Made by a program: the position numbers and the translations under genes | Source of the DNA: Bacteroidota bacterium | GTDB lineage: Bacteria; Bacteroidota; Bacteroidia; Palsa-948 | Direction: 5' to 3' | Assembly: GCA_023251675.1 (NCBI GenBank) | Contig: JAHEYJ010000006.1 | Location: forward strand, 1 to 51,240 | DNA: 51,240 bases | The notes under the pieces: model-generated | The model's input: the letters and a program-made list of their open reading frames with translations, nothing else | Databases searched by the model: none | What the model was told of the DNA's origin: nothing | Part shown: positions 25,592 to 33,348 of the stretch, in pieces | How positions within the stretch are numbered: the stretch's first letter is position 1 | Layout: every line of letters starts with the position of its first letter

Positions 25592-28012
25592 GTGTTTTCC
25601 TCTCTTAAAAATAAAATTTCACTTCTTAGAAGAAAGAAAAAAGTTTTTCTATTTCTCTTTTTAATTCTGTTTACCTGGTATTGCTTCTGCCTTCCTTCAA
25701 AACTCTTCAAAGATCCAACATCCACGGTTCTTGAAGATAAAGCCGGAGTTCTTCTTGCTGCGAAAATTGCAGATGACGGGCAGTGGCGGTTTCCGTATAA
25801 TGAAAAAGTGCCGGAGAAATTTGCAAAAGCGATCACTGTTTTTGAAGATAAATATTTTTACCGCCACCCGGGATTCAATCCTGTTTCAATGCTGCGTGCA
25901 GTGTATCTTAACTTTAAATCCGGAAAGATAAAAAGTGGCGGCAGTACTTTGACGATGCAGGTGATCCGGCTTTCGCGGAAAGGGCAGGGAAGAACGATTC
26001 TTGAAAAGATCATTGAAATGATCCTTGCTACCCGCACAGAAATTTCCTATTCCAAAAATGAAATTCTTGCGATGTATGCTTCCAATGCGCCTTTTGGCGG
26101 AAATGTGGTGGGACTGGATGCTGCTTCCTGGAGATACTTTGGAAGGAAAGCAGGAGAGCTTTCCTGGTCGGAATCTGCAACGTTAGCTGTTCTGCCCAAT
26201 GCACCTTCACTGATCTATCCCGGGAAAAATCATAAACGCCTTCGTGAAAAAAGGAACCGCTTACTTGTATCTCTGTGGAAAGAAGGGGAGATAGATTCAC
26301 TTAGTTGTGTGCTTGCACAATCAGAACCGCTTCCTGAAAAACCGTTCCCTCTTCCGCAGTTATCACCGCATCTTCTTGACCGCGCATCAAAAGAAGGGAT
26401 GGATGGTCAAACGGTAGTATCCACGCTGGAAGCAACGTTGCAGGAAAGAGTAAAAAATATCGTGGAAAAATTTTCTTTGAAATACCAGGGAAACCAGATC
26501 CATAACGCAGCCGCGCTGGTTGCTGATGTGGAAACAGGCAATGTAGTAGCGTATGTTGGAAATTCATCACCGCCAACGGTGCCTGTAGAAGATGAAGTGA
26601 AAAAGAAAAAGGAGAAGGATTTACATGGCAACTCCGTGGATATTATCACCTCTCCGCGCAGCACCGGCAGCATCATGAAGCCATTTTTATTTTCTGCGAT
26701 GCTCAACGAAGGAGAAATATTGCCGGGTACGCTGGTGCCGGATGTTCCGATGCAGATCGGAAATTTTTCCCCGCAGAATTATTACCTGACGTATGACGGT
26801 GCTGTCCCGGCCAGAAGAGCGCTGGCCCGATCGCTGAACGTTCCCTGTGTGAAGATGCTTCAGCAATACGGGGTGGACCGGTTTCATTATTTCCTGAAAA
26901 AAATCGGGATCACTACTTTGAAGAATTCAGCCGATCATTACGGGCTTACATTGATCCTTGGCGGTGCTGAAGCAACACTATGGGATCTCTGCGGAATTTA
27001 TGCAAGCATGGCAAGAAAATTGGCCCATCCCCTCCTTCCCGAAGAGAAGGAGGAAAACCAATCACATCCTCTGAAATATTTTACCCATGCAACTCCCCTT
27101 CCTTCGGGAGGGGCCGGGGGTGGGCTTCCTGACGTTGCCTCCATCTATTTAACATTCGAAGCAATGGCCGAAGTGAATCGTCCTGATTTTGATGCCAGCT
27201 GGCAGATGTTCTCTTCATCATCAAAGATCGCCTGGAAGACCGGAACCAGTTTCGGATACAGGGATGGATGGGCAATTGGTGTGACTCCAAAATATGTGGT
27301 GGGCGTTTGGGTAGGCAATGCAAACGGCGAAGGGCGACCCAATCTTACCGGTATCGGCACAGCGGCTCCGATACTTTTCCAGATATTCAGTGTGCTGGGA
27401 AAGCAGGATTGGTTTACTATGCCAAAGGACGATATGAAAGAGATCGAAATTTGCAAAGAGAGTGGATACCGTGCGTTGCCCATTTGTGAGAATAAGGAAA
27501 AACAATGGGTGCAGCCGGCCGGTTTGAAAACGGCACCTTGCCCGTATCACCGGCTTATTCATCTGGATGCAACAGGCAAATGGCGTGTGAACAGCGACTG
27601 CGAAGCTGTTACAAACATGATCCATAGATCATGGTTTGTTCTGCCTCCATCCATGGAATGGTATTACAAATCAAAAAATCCTACTTACAATGAACTTCCT
27701 CCGTTCAGAAAAGATTGCAATATTACTTCAACCAATTCTATGGAATTTTTGTATCCGAAGCAGGAAAGTAAAATATTTGTCCCTGTTGAACTGGATGAAA
27801 AGACAGGCAAAGCAGTTTTCCGCGTTGCGCATCGTAAACCCGAGACGACGATTTACTGGCACTTGGATGATAATTACATAGGAAGCACAAAAGGCATTCA
27901 CCAGATGGGCCTTTCCCCTGAACCAGGACAACATACACTCACGCTTGTGGATGAATTCGGAGAAACTATTTCCCAGAAGTTTGAAATAATCGGGAAGCAA
28001 GAAAAGAAGTAA
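25592..28012 (+). CDS. pbpC: penicillin-binding protein 1C (transglycosylase/transpeptidase)
   Basis: 806 residues, GTG start. After one N-terminal membrane helix comes the GT51 transglycosylase domain (VFEDKYFYRHPGFNP near 84, GGSTLTMQVIRLSR) and the transpeptidase domain with catalytic SIMK at about 359 (SPRSTGSIMKP), ARSLNVPC and KTGTSFGYRDGW at about 548. It ends in a BiPBP C-terminal domain. It polymerises and may cross-link peptidoglycan in the periplasm. It directly follows the alpha-2-macroglobulin gene. Between LAHPLLPEE and GGGLPDVAS (27025-27128) the coding sequence contains two G/C-rich palindromes in frame, of the same type as in ileS. Confidence 0.95.
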   Translation: MFSSLKNKISLLRRKKKVFLFLFLILFTWYCFCLPSKLFKDPTSTVLEDKAGVLLAAKIADDGQWRFPYNEKVPEKFAKAITVFEDKYFYRHPGFNPVSMLRAVYLNFKSGKIKSGGSTLTMQVIRLSRKGQGRTILEKIIEMILATRTEISYSKNEILAMYASNAPFGGNVVGLDAASWRYFGRKAGELSWSESATLAVLPNAPSLIYPGKNHKRLREKRNRLLVSLWKEGEIDSLSCVLAQSEPLPEKPFPLPQLSPHLLDRASKEGMDGQTVVSTLEATLQERVKNIVEKFSLKYQGNQIHNAAALVADVETGNVVAYVGNSSPPTVPVEDEVKKKKEKDLHGNSVDIITSPRSTGSIMKPFLFSAMLNEGEILPGTLVPDVPMQIGNFSPQNYYLTYDGAVPARRALARSLNVPCVKMLQQYGVDRFHYFLKKIGITTLKNSADHYGLTLILGGAEATLWDLCGIYASMARKLAHPLLPEEKEENQSHPLKYFTHATPLPSGGAGGGLPDVASIYLTFEAMAEVNRPDFDASWQMFSSSSKIAWKTGTSFGYRDGWAIGVTPKYVVGVWVGNANGEGRPNLTGIGTAAPILFQIFSVLGKQDWFTMPKDDMKEIEICKESGYRALPICENKEKQWVQPAGLKTAPCPYHRLIHLDATGKWRVNSDCEAVTNMIHRSWFVLPPSMEWYYKSKNPTYNELPPFRKDCNITSTNSMEFLYPKQESKIFVPVELDEKTGKAVFRVAHRKPETTIYWHLDDNYIGSTKGIHQMGLSPEPGQHTLTLVDEFGETISQKFEIIGKQEKK
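27031..27124. repeat. two in-frame palindromic repeats inside pbpC
   Basis: First hairpin CCTCCTTC (27031-27038) with GAAGGAGG (27046-27053). Second CCCCTTCC (27095-27102) with GGGAGGGG (27106-27113, one G-T pair), followed by CCGGGGGTGGG. The tail matches the ileS copy. Together they add roughly 30 residues to a surface loop of the transpeptidase domain. Confidence 0.7.
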
Positions 28013-28046
28013 AGCATCCGCTGTTTCCCGTACCTGATATTATTTG

Positions 28047-28054
28047 TAAATTTG
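28047..28054 (+). promoter_or_regulatory. candidate -7 box (TAAATTTG) of the isomerase gene
   Basis: An exact TAnnTTTG match 25 bases before the ATG at 28079. No good -33 TTG is seen. Confidence 0.4.
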
Positions 28055-28078
28055 CAATTCATTTCATTTCGCTTTACT

Positions 28079-29059
28079 ATGAAATATTTAATTGAAAATT
28101 TTCCAGGACAATTAAAAGAGGCATTCCGTATCGGAGAGCAAGCAAAACTTTCCGGAGCGAAGAAGATCTCAAATGTTTTTATCTCAGGGCTTGGAGGTTC
28201 CGGTATAGGCGGCACAATCGTGAGTGAACTGGTCGCTATGGAAGCAACCGTTCCCATTATCGTAGGAAAAGGATATTTTATTCCAAAGTTTGTAGATAAG
28301 AATACACTCATCATCATTTCTTCTTATAGCGGAAATACAGAAGAAACGCTGAACTGCCTGAATCTTGCCCTTAAAAGAAAAGCTAAAATAGTTTGCATCA
28401 CTTCCGGCGGGAAAGCGGCAGAGATTGCGAAAAAGAAAAAACTGGATGTTATTTTGATACCCGGAGGAAACCCTCCGCGTGCCTGCCTGGGATATTCCCT
28501 TACCCAATTGTTTTTTATTCTTTTTGCAAATAAAATTATCGGCAATAGATTCAAGCAACAACTGAGATCAGCAGTGGAGTTGATTGAAACCGAAAAACAA
28601 AATATTGTATATGAAGCAAAAACCATTGCAGAGAAATTGCATGGAGAAACACCAATCATTTATGCAACTACTTATTTTGAAGGCGTCGCCATTCGTTTCC
28701 GTCAGCAGTTGAATGAAAATGCAAAAGTGTTATGCAGTCATCATGTAATTCCTGAGATGAACCATAATGAATTAGTGGGCTGGCCAAGCGGTACAGAAAA
28801 AGTTGCGGTTATTTTTCTCCGAGATCAAGACGAATACGAACGAAATAATTCACGCATTGAAATAAGCAAAGAAGTAATTAAAAAATATACTCCGAATATT
28901 ACCGAGGTTTGGTCGAAAGGGAGATCGCAGATCGAAAAAGCGATTTATTTTATTCATCTTGTAGATTGGGTATCCTTATTTCTTTCAGAGTTAAGAGGAG
29001 TAGATGCTGTAGAGGTAAAAGTGATCGATCATTTGAAAGGTGCACTTTCCAGGATATGA
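28079..29059 (+). CDS. bifunctional phosphoglucose/phosphomannose isomerase
   Basis: 326 residues from ATG 28079 (the track's earlier start lies in the promoter box). Two SIS folds: the first has FISGLGGSGIGGTIVSEL and IISSYSGNTEETL with the phosphate-binding serines, and PGGNPPRACLGYSL; the C-terminal part has VIPEMNHNELVGW with the catalytic Glu/His of the PGI/PMI family. It interconverts glucose-6-P or mannose-6-P with fructose-6-P. Its stop codon overlaps an ATG (ATGA) at the 5' side of lipB. Confidence 0.9.
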   Translation: MKYLIENFPGQLKEAFRIGEQAKLSGAKKISNVFISGLGGSGIGGTIVSELVAMEATVPIIVGKGYFIPKFVDKNTLIIISSYSGNTEETLNCLNLALKRKAKIVCITSGGKAAEIAKKKKLDVILIPGGNPPRACLGYSLTQLFFILFANKIIGNRFKQQLRSAVELIETEKQNIVYEAKTIAEKLHGETPIIYATTYFEGVAIRFRQQLNENAKVLCSHHVIPEMNHNELVGWPSGTEKVAVIFLRDQDEYERNNSRIEISKEVIKKYTPNITEVWSKGRSQIEKAIYFIHLVDWVSLFLSELRGVDAVEVKVIDHLKGALSRI

Positions 29060-29062
29060 AAA

Positions 29063-29118
29063 TTGAATCTCCCACAATCTCCCGTACAAAGGGGGTGAGC
29101 GAAGCAGGGGGATTTCAA
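29063..29118. repeat. repeat-like segment at the isomerase-lipB junction
   Basis: AATCTCCC followed by CCCGTACAAAGGGGGTGAGCG and AGGGGGATTTC: arms AATCTCCC and GGGGGATT can pair with one G-T, and GGGGGTGAG recalls the tail of the ileS and pbpC repeats. It fills the space between the isomerase stop and the lipB ATG at 29125. Confidence 0.45.
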
Positions 29119-29124
29119 ACTCCC

Positions 29125-29820
29125 ATGCAAAAAATAATATTCCACGACTTGGGCTTAATTGATTACAAGGAATGCTGGGATTATCAGGAAAAACTTTTTA
29201 ACGAGACTGCGTCTGAGAAAACAAGCGCCCGAACCGAAAACCGAAAACCGAAAACCGAAAACTATTTGCTGTTTTGTGAACACCCGCATGTCTATACGCT
29301 TGGAAAAAGCGGGGATGAGAAAAACTTACTGCTGAATGAATCCCAGCTTAAAAATAAAAACGCAACCTACTACAAGATAAACAGGGGAGGAGACATAACG
29401 TATCATGGTCCAGGCCAGATTGTCGGTTATCCCATATTAGATCTCGATAATTTTTTTACTGATATTCATAAATATTTGCGTTACCTGGAAGAAACAATCA
29501 TTTTAACATTGAAGGATTATGGAATCGAATCCGGAAGAATAGAAGGTCTTACCGGGGTTTGGCTCGACTGGAAAGATCCAAAAGCATCGAGAAAAATCTG
29601 TGCAATGGGCGTACGGACATCGCGTTGGGTGACCATGCACGGATTTGCCTTCAATGTGAATTCGGATCTGGGCTATTTTAAGAATATTATTCCCTGCGGA
29701 ATCCAGGATAAAGCGGTCACCTCTATGAAAAATGAACTGGGGATCGAACTGAATATGAATGATGTCAAAGAAAAAGTAAAGAAACACTTTGCCGATGTTT
29801 TTGAATGTGAGTTCGCATAA
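29125..29820 (+). CDS. lipB: octanoyl-[acyl carrier protein]:protein octanoyltransferase
   Basis: LipB moves octanoate from ACP to lipoyl domains, the step before LipA. Signatures are EHPHVYTLGKSG, NRGGDITYHGPGQIVGYP, GVWLD, KICAMGVRTSRWVTMHGFAFNV and IIPCGI. I choose ATG 29125 (MQKIIFHDLG, 231 residues); ATG 29056 would add about 23 residues read from a repeat-like stretch. Between the first helix (QEKLFNE) and LLFCEHPHVY an extra segment ASEKTSARTENRKPKTEN is encoded, largely by a 7-bp tandem repeat. lipA lies 3.5 kb downstream. Confidence 0.93.
   Translation: MQKIIFHDLGLIDYKECWDYQEKLFNETASEKTSARTENRKPKTENYLLFCEHPHVYTLGKSGDEKNLLLNESQLKNKNATYYKINRGGDITYHGPGQIVGYPILDLDNFFTDIHKYLRYLEETIILTLKDYGIESGRIEGLTGVWLDWKDPKASRKICAMGVRTSRWVTMHGFAFNVNSDLGYFKNIIPCGIQDKAVTSMKNELGIELNMNDVKEKVKKHFADVFECEFA
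29234..29261. repeat. 7-bp tandem repeat (CCGAAAA x4) inside lipB
   Basis: Four exact copies of CCGAAAA lie in the coding sequence. Because the unit is 7 bp, gain or loss of one copy would shift the reading frame of lipB; only changes of three copies keep it. Confidence 0.85.
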
Positions 29821-29864
29821 TGATTGAATATTCGTAAATTCGTTATTAATCATAATTACATAAA

Positions 29865-31043
29865 ATGAAACGCGTTCAGAAAATAGTATTGAAGTTTTTT
29901 AAATGGCTTTTGATCATCATCATCATCCTGAATGTTTTAATTCTCATATCTGGGAAAACGTATCTGTATAAAGGGTTTGCCAATACATATCTGAAAGGCA
30001 GAGTTACTGCTGATATTGATGAGTATAAAATATTTGATAACAGAATTGTTAAAGCAGGTAAAACTGAGGCGTGGGCGCTTGGGAAGGATTATAATACAGT
30101 AAAAATCCCTTCGCAATATACTGGCGATATAGAACGTGTTAAAACGATCGCCTATTTGGTGATAAAGGATGATTCTATCCGCCATGAAGAATACTGGAGC
30201 GGGTACAGCGATACCTCTCACACCAGTTCCTTTTCAATGGCAAAAACATTTATCAGCATTTTGGTAGGCATTGCTATAGAAGAGGGAAAAATAAAATCAC
30301 TCGACCAGCCTGTCTCGGATTTTCTTCCGGAGTTTAAAGAGGGGAGCAGAAGCAAAGTTACACTCCGGCATTTGGTGACAATGAGTTCAGCAATAAATTT
30401 TGATGAAAGTTATATCAATCCTATCGGTTTTGCTGCTGAAGCCTACTATGGAAGTGATTTGCGTAAATTGATTTTTAAATATGATGTTGAAGGTGACCCC
30501 GGAAAAAAATTCGAATACCTGAGCGGTAATTCACAGCTTCTTGGTTTTATTCTAAGCAAAGCAACAGGGAAGAGTGTCAGTGAATATGCTGCTGAGAAAT
30601 TATGGAAACCTATTCATGCAGCGTATGATGCGTATTGGAGCCTGGATCATAAAGACGGCGACGAGAAAGCGTATTGCTGTTTCAATTCTAATGTGCGTGA
30701 TTTTGCCCGTATTGGAAAATTATATCTTGATTCAGGAAGATGGGATACAACGCAAGTAGTTCCAGTAAAATATGTTTTAGAATCTATAAATCCGGCACCT
30801 ACGATTGATGATGGTTCACCCAATCAGCGTTATGGATATGCCTGGTGGATTATACCGGCTTATAAAGGGCATAAGATCTTTTATGCGCGCGGCATTCTAG
30901 GTCAATATATTATCGATATTCCGGACCTTAAAATGATTGTTGTCCGGCTTGGGAGAAAACGGGAATTAACTTCTGTGAACGGGCACCCTTCCGATTTATA
31001 TTGGTACATAGATGCGGCCTTGGAGATGTGCGAAAAGAAATAA
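29865..31043 (+). CDS. membrane-anchored serine hydrolase (class C beta-lactamase family)
   Basis: 392 residues. An N-terminal membrane helix (FKWLLIIIIILNVLILISG) anchors a periplasmic domain of the beta-lactamase/DD-peptidase family, with the catalytic SxxK as SFSMAKTF and the tyrosine motif near YLSGNSQLLG, and a RYGYAWW near the C-terminus. Such proteins are esterases, D-amino-acid peptidases or lactamases; the substrate cannot be told. Its stop codon is one base from the convergent ung stop. Confidence 0.85.
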   Translation: MKRVQKIVLKFFKWLLIIIIILNVLILISGKTYLYKGFANTYLKGRVTADIDEYKIFDNRIVKAGKTEAWALGKDYNTVKIPSQYTGDIERVKTIAYLVIKDDSIRHEEYWSGYSDTSHTSSFSMAKTFISILVGIAIEEGKIKSLDQPVSDFLPEFKEGSRSKVTLRHLVTMSSAINFDESYINPIGFAAEAYYGSDLRKLIFKYDVEGDPGKKFEYLSGNSQLLGFILSKATGKSVSEYAAEKLWKPIHAAYDAYWSLDHKDGDEKAYCCFNSNVRDFARIGKLYLDSGRWDTTQVVPVKYVLESINPAPTIDDGSPNQRYGYAWWIIPAYKGHKIFYARGILGQYIIDIPDLKMIVVRLGRKRELTSVNGHPSDLYWYIDAALEMCEKK

Positions 31044-31044
31044 G

Positions 31045-31734
31045 CTATTCGATCCTCCAGTCGATTTCTTTTAATCCTTCCTTTCTCAAAAATTCATTTG
31101 TTTTTGAGAAATGTTTGCAACCGAAAAACCCCGAATGAACGGAGAAAGGGGAAGGGTGCGGTGCTTTCAGAATATGATGTTTTGATTGATCGATCAATAC
31201 TTCTTTTGCCTGTGCAAACCTTCCCCACAGCAAGAATACAAGTCCTTGTCTTTCTTCAGAAAGTTTCCGGATAATAGCATCTGTAAAATTTTCCCAACCT
31301 TGCTTTTGATGAGACCCCGGTTGATTAGCCCTTACGGTTAATGTTGCATTTAAAAGCAAAACACCTTGCCTTGCCCAAGGTTCAAGATCACCATATTTTG
31401 GGGTCGGTATGCCAACATCAGTATGAAGTTCTTTAAAAATATTCTGAAGAGATGGGGGATTTGAAACTCCGTTGCTGACTGAAAAACACAAACCGTTTGC
31501 CTGTTTTTCACCATGATAAGGATCCTGTCCTATAATCACGACTTTTACTTTATCAAATGGAGTTAAATTTAAAGCTGCGAATATCTTTGATGCTGGAGGG
31601 AAGATCATATGCTTCTTTCGTTCTTCTAATAGGAACATTTTCAATGACTTAAAGTACTCGCTTTGGAATTCTTCCTTAAGAACCTCCTTCCAAGTTTCGT
31701 CAATGTTTGGATTTATTGAAACCTTTTCACTCAT
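31045..31734 (-). CDS. ung: uracil-DNA glycosylase (family 1)
   Basis: Removes uracil from DNA in base excision repair. The catalytic water-activating motif is GQDPYHGEKQANGLCFSV and the C-terminal DNA-binding loop is HPSPFSVHSGFFG. 229 residues is the normal length. It is transcribed alone, convergent with the serine hydrolase and divergent from the tiny lipoprotein at 31908. Confidence 0.97.
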   Translation of the reverse strand: MSEKVSINPNIDETWKEVLKEEFQSEYFKSLKMFLLEERKKHMIFPPASKIFAALNLTPFDKVKVVIIGQDPYHGEKQANGLCFSVSNGVSNPPSLQNIFKELHTDVGIPTPKYGDLEPWARQGVLLLNATLTVRANQPGSHQKQGWENFTDAIIRKLSEERQGLVFLLWGRFAQAKEVLIDQSKHHILKAPHPSPFSVHSGFFGCKHFSKTNEFLRKEGLKEIDWRIE

Positions 31735-31800
31735 TATTCCGTTGTAGACAACAAAATTAACAACCTGTAGATTCTGTTAATAAAATCTGTTTTAATTTTT

Positions 31801-31831
31801 TTTGGTTATATGATTAAAATCATTACTTTTG
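31801..31831 (+). promoter_or_regulatory. consensus Bacteroidota promoter of the tiny lipoprotein gene
   Basis: TTTG (31801-31804), 19 bases, then TACTTTTG (31824-31831): a perfect match to the TTTG-N19-TAnnTTTG consensus of the primary sigma factor in this phylum. It predicts a transcript start near 31838 and an untranslated leader of about 70 bases. Confidence 0.8.
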
Positions 31832-31907
31832 CTTTCAAGTTAAGGTTTGGTACGAAGATTGCCTTTCAAATTCAACAAATCAAAACATTAAGTAATTTAA
31901 ACACACT

Positions 31908-32039
31908 ATGAAGAAAGTTCTCGCATTCATCGCAACCATCGCTCTCTTCGCTATCATCCTTTCGTCATGCAAAAGCCACGAACTTTGTCCAGCATATGGA
32001 AAAGCAGACGTTAAAGTGAAAACTGAAAAATCAGTTTAA
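31908..32039 (+). CDS. tiny lipoprotein (43 residues, not in ORF track)
   Basis: Read directly: ATG 31908, TAA 32037-32039. The first 20 residues (MKKVLAFIATIALFAIILSS) form a lipoprotein signal with lipobox LSSC, cysteine at position 21. The mature part is only 23 residues and contains ELCPAYGK, then a Lys/Val-rich end. It has a perfect promoter upstream and a strong terminator 22 bases downstream, so it is a well-defined single-gene transcription unit and probably abundant. I recall similar very short CPAY-type lipoproteins in other Bacteroidota but know no function. Confidence 0.8.
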   Translation: MKKVLAFIATIALFAIILSSCKSHELCPAYGKADVKVKTEKSV

Positions 32040-32061
32040 GAAATCTACCTTTTTGACATTT

Positions 32062-32092
32062 ATCCGCTTTCAGTAATGAAAGCGGATTTTTT
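32062..32092. terminator. bidirectional terminator after the tiny lipoprotein
   Basis: A perfect 10-bp stem ATCCGCTTTC (32062-32071) with GAAAGCGGAT (32078-32087), 6-base loop, then TTTTT on the plus strand. It overlaps the stop codon of osmC (32072-32070) and may serve both convergent genes. Confidence 0.8.
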
Positions 32093-32471
32093 GCTTTATA
32101 TCCGGATGTAGGCTTTTTGATACCGGGCAGGTTAAAGCTGTATGTTCCATCAACGATTTATCCTTTTGAGCAAAGTCGTTTTTGAAATGCATATCCACGT
32201 GAATTTCAGCAACTCTTCGTGGATTTTCAGCCATTACTTTCAGTATTTCTACTTTTGTTCCGTCTAGGTCAAGATGGTGTCGCTTTGCAACAATACCCAT
32301 TACTGTTAACATGCAGCATCCTAACGATGTTGCTAAAATATCTGTAGGGGAAAAGGCTTCACCTTTACCATTATTATCAATAGGTGCATCGGTAATAATC
32401 AGTTGCCCTGATTTCAAATGAGTTGCCGTGGTACGCAGCTCACCTTTGTAAATTATTTCAGACGTTTTCAT
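32070..32471 (-). CDS. OsmC/Ohr-family peroxide-handling protein
   Basis: 133 residues from ATG 32471 (MKTSEIIYKGELRT); the track ORF runs further into the promoter region. The two reactive cysteines of the family are in SLGCCMLTVMG and LTCPVSKSLHPD. OsmC-type proteins reduce organic hydroperoxides with dithiol donors, and Ohr forms use lipoylated proteins, which is notable given lipA and lipB nearby. It is divergent from the gene at 32545; the shared upstream region holds inverted TACTTTTG boxes. Confidence 0.88.
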   Translation of the reverse strand: MKTSEIIYKGELRTTATHLKSGQLIITDAPIDNNGKGEAFSPTDILATSLGCCMLTVMGIVAKRHHLDLDGTKVEILKVMAENPRRVAEIHVDMHFKNDFAQKDKSLMEHTALTCPVSKSLHPDIKQKIRFHY

Positions 32472-32492
32472 TATGGATCGAATTTTGACCCT

Positions 32493-32529
32493 CAAAAGTA
32501 TTATTATTCCGTTATGTTTAATACTTTTG
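32493..32529. promoter_or_regulatory. divergent promoter region with inverted TACTTTTG boxes
   Basis: TACTTTTG on the plus strand (32522-32529, 15 bases before the 32545 ATG) and its exact reverse complement at 32493-32500 (reading towards osmC, 21 bases before its ATG). Both fit TAnnTTTG. The 8-bp inverted repeat with a 21-base spacer could also be a regulator site. Confidence 0.5.
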
Positions 32530-32544
32530 TCTAAGTCATATGCC

Positions 32545-33330
32545 ATGAAATATTTTGTTGCAATAATCAGTTGTTTTTTTTCATTCACATTTATTTCAGC
32601 ACAGGAAATAGCTACCGGCATTAATCCTGCCTTGAAACAGAATGACGATGTGCAATTGCTTTATCGCAATGAACAGGAGTTTGGTGCCCATATCCATTCT
32701 GCAGGATGGGGTTTTAATTACAGAAGGTGTAAACATATAACCGGTTATAAAAAGAGGATCTATGAAATCGAAGTAACGGGTTTGCATCATCCGAAAGAAA
32801 TTAAAATAGATGTGGCAGATGCTAACAGTAAAGGTTTTTTTTATGGCAAACAATACGTTGTAAAAGTTTTACGAGGGGGTTTCGGCTATCATAAAGTTAT
32901 TACCGGGAAGAGTGACCGGCGCGGTGTAGAACTCCGGTTGCTGACACTCGCAGGGCCATCCATTGCATTCGCCAAACCTGTTTATTTGAAAATATGGTAT
33001 CCTGATGCTTCACCCACACATCCCGGACAATGGGGAAATACAGTAATTGAAAAATATGATTCAACAAACCCTTATCATATTCCTGATCATATAAGCGGGA
33101 GGGCAGGTTATTTTACCGGTTTCGGTGAAATGAATTTTTTCCCCGGAGCCTTTTTTAAATTGGGATTAAGTTTTGAGCATTCCAACCTTGATGACGATAT
33201 CAAACTGCTTGAAACCGGAATTGTTGTTGATGCATATTATAAAACGATTCCTATTATGGCTAATACACGGAACAATCAGGTATATGTGAATGTTTACCTG
33301 AACCTTATGTTTGGGAAAAAATGGTTTTAA
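32545..33330 (+). CDS. exported protein of unknown function, probably outer-membrane
   Basis: 261 residues from ATG 32545. MKYFVAIISCFFSFTFISAQ is a signal peptide with cleavage after SAQ. The mature protein is rich in aromatic and beta-prone segments (EFGAHIHSAGWGFNYRRC, YQVKVLRGG-like stretches) and finishes VYVNVYLNLMFGKKWF, an alternating pattern ending in Phe that is typical of outer-membrane barrels. I do not recognise a named family. It lies 18 bases before lipA and may share its transcript. Confidence 0.7.
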   Translation: MKYFVAIISCFFSFTFISAQEIATGINPALKQNDDVQLLYRNEQEFGAHIHSAGWGFNYRRCKHITGYKKRIYEIEVTGLHHPKEIKIDVADANSKGFFYGKQYVVKVLRGGFGYHKVITGKSDRRGVELRLLTLAGPSIAFAKPVYLKIWYPDASPTHPGQWGNTVIEKYDSTNPYHIPDHISGRAGYFTGFGEMNFFPGAFFKLGLSFEHSNLDDDIKLLETGIVVDAYYKTIPIMANTRNNQVYVNVYLNLMFGKKWF

Positions 33331-33348
33331 CTAGAGAATTTATTTTTT

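Noticed and set aside
28909-29124. Upstream part of the lipB ORF
   Set aside because: It overlaps the isomerase gene in another frame and a repeat-like segment; conserved LipB sequence starts after ATG 29125.
29234-29261. CRISPR-like array
   Set aside because: The 7-bp units are contiguous without spacers, so this is a simple tandem repeat.
32472-32621. N-terminal extension of osmC in the ORF track
   Set aside because: It runs through the divergent promoter region and the start of the opposite gene, and has no family similarity.
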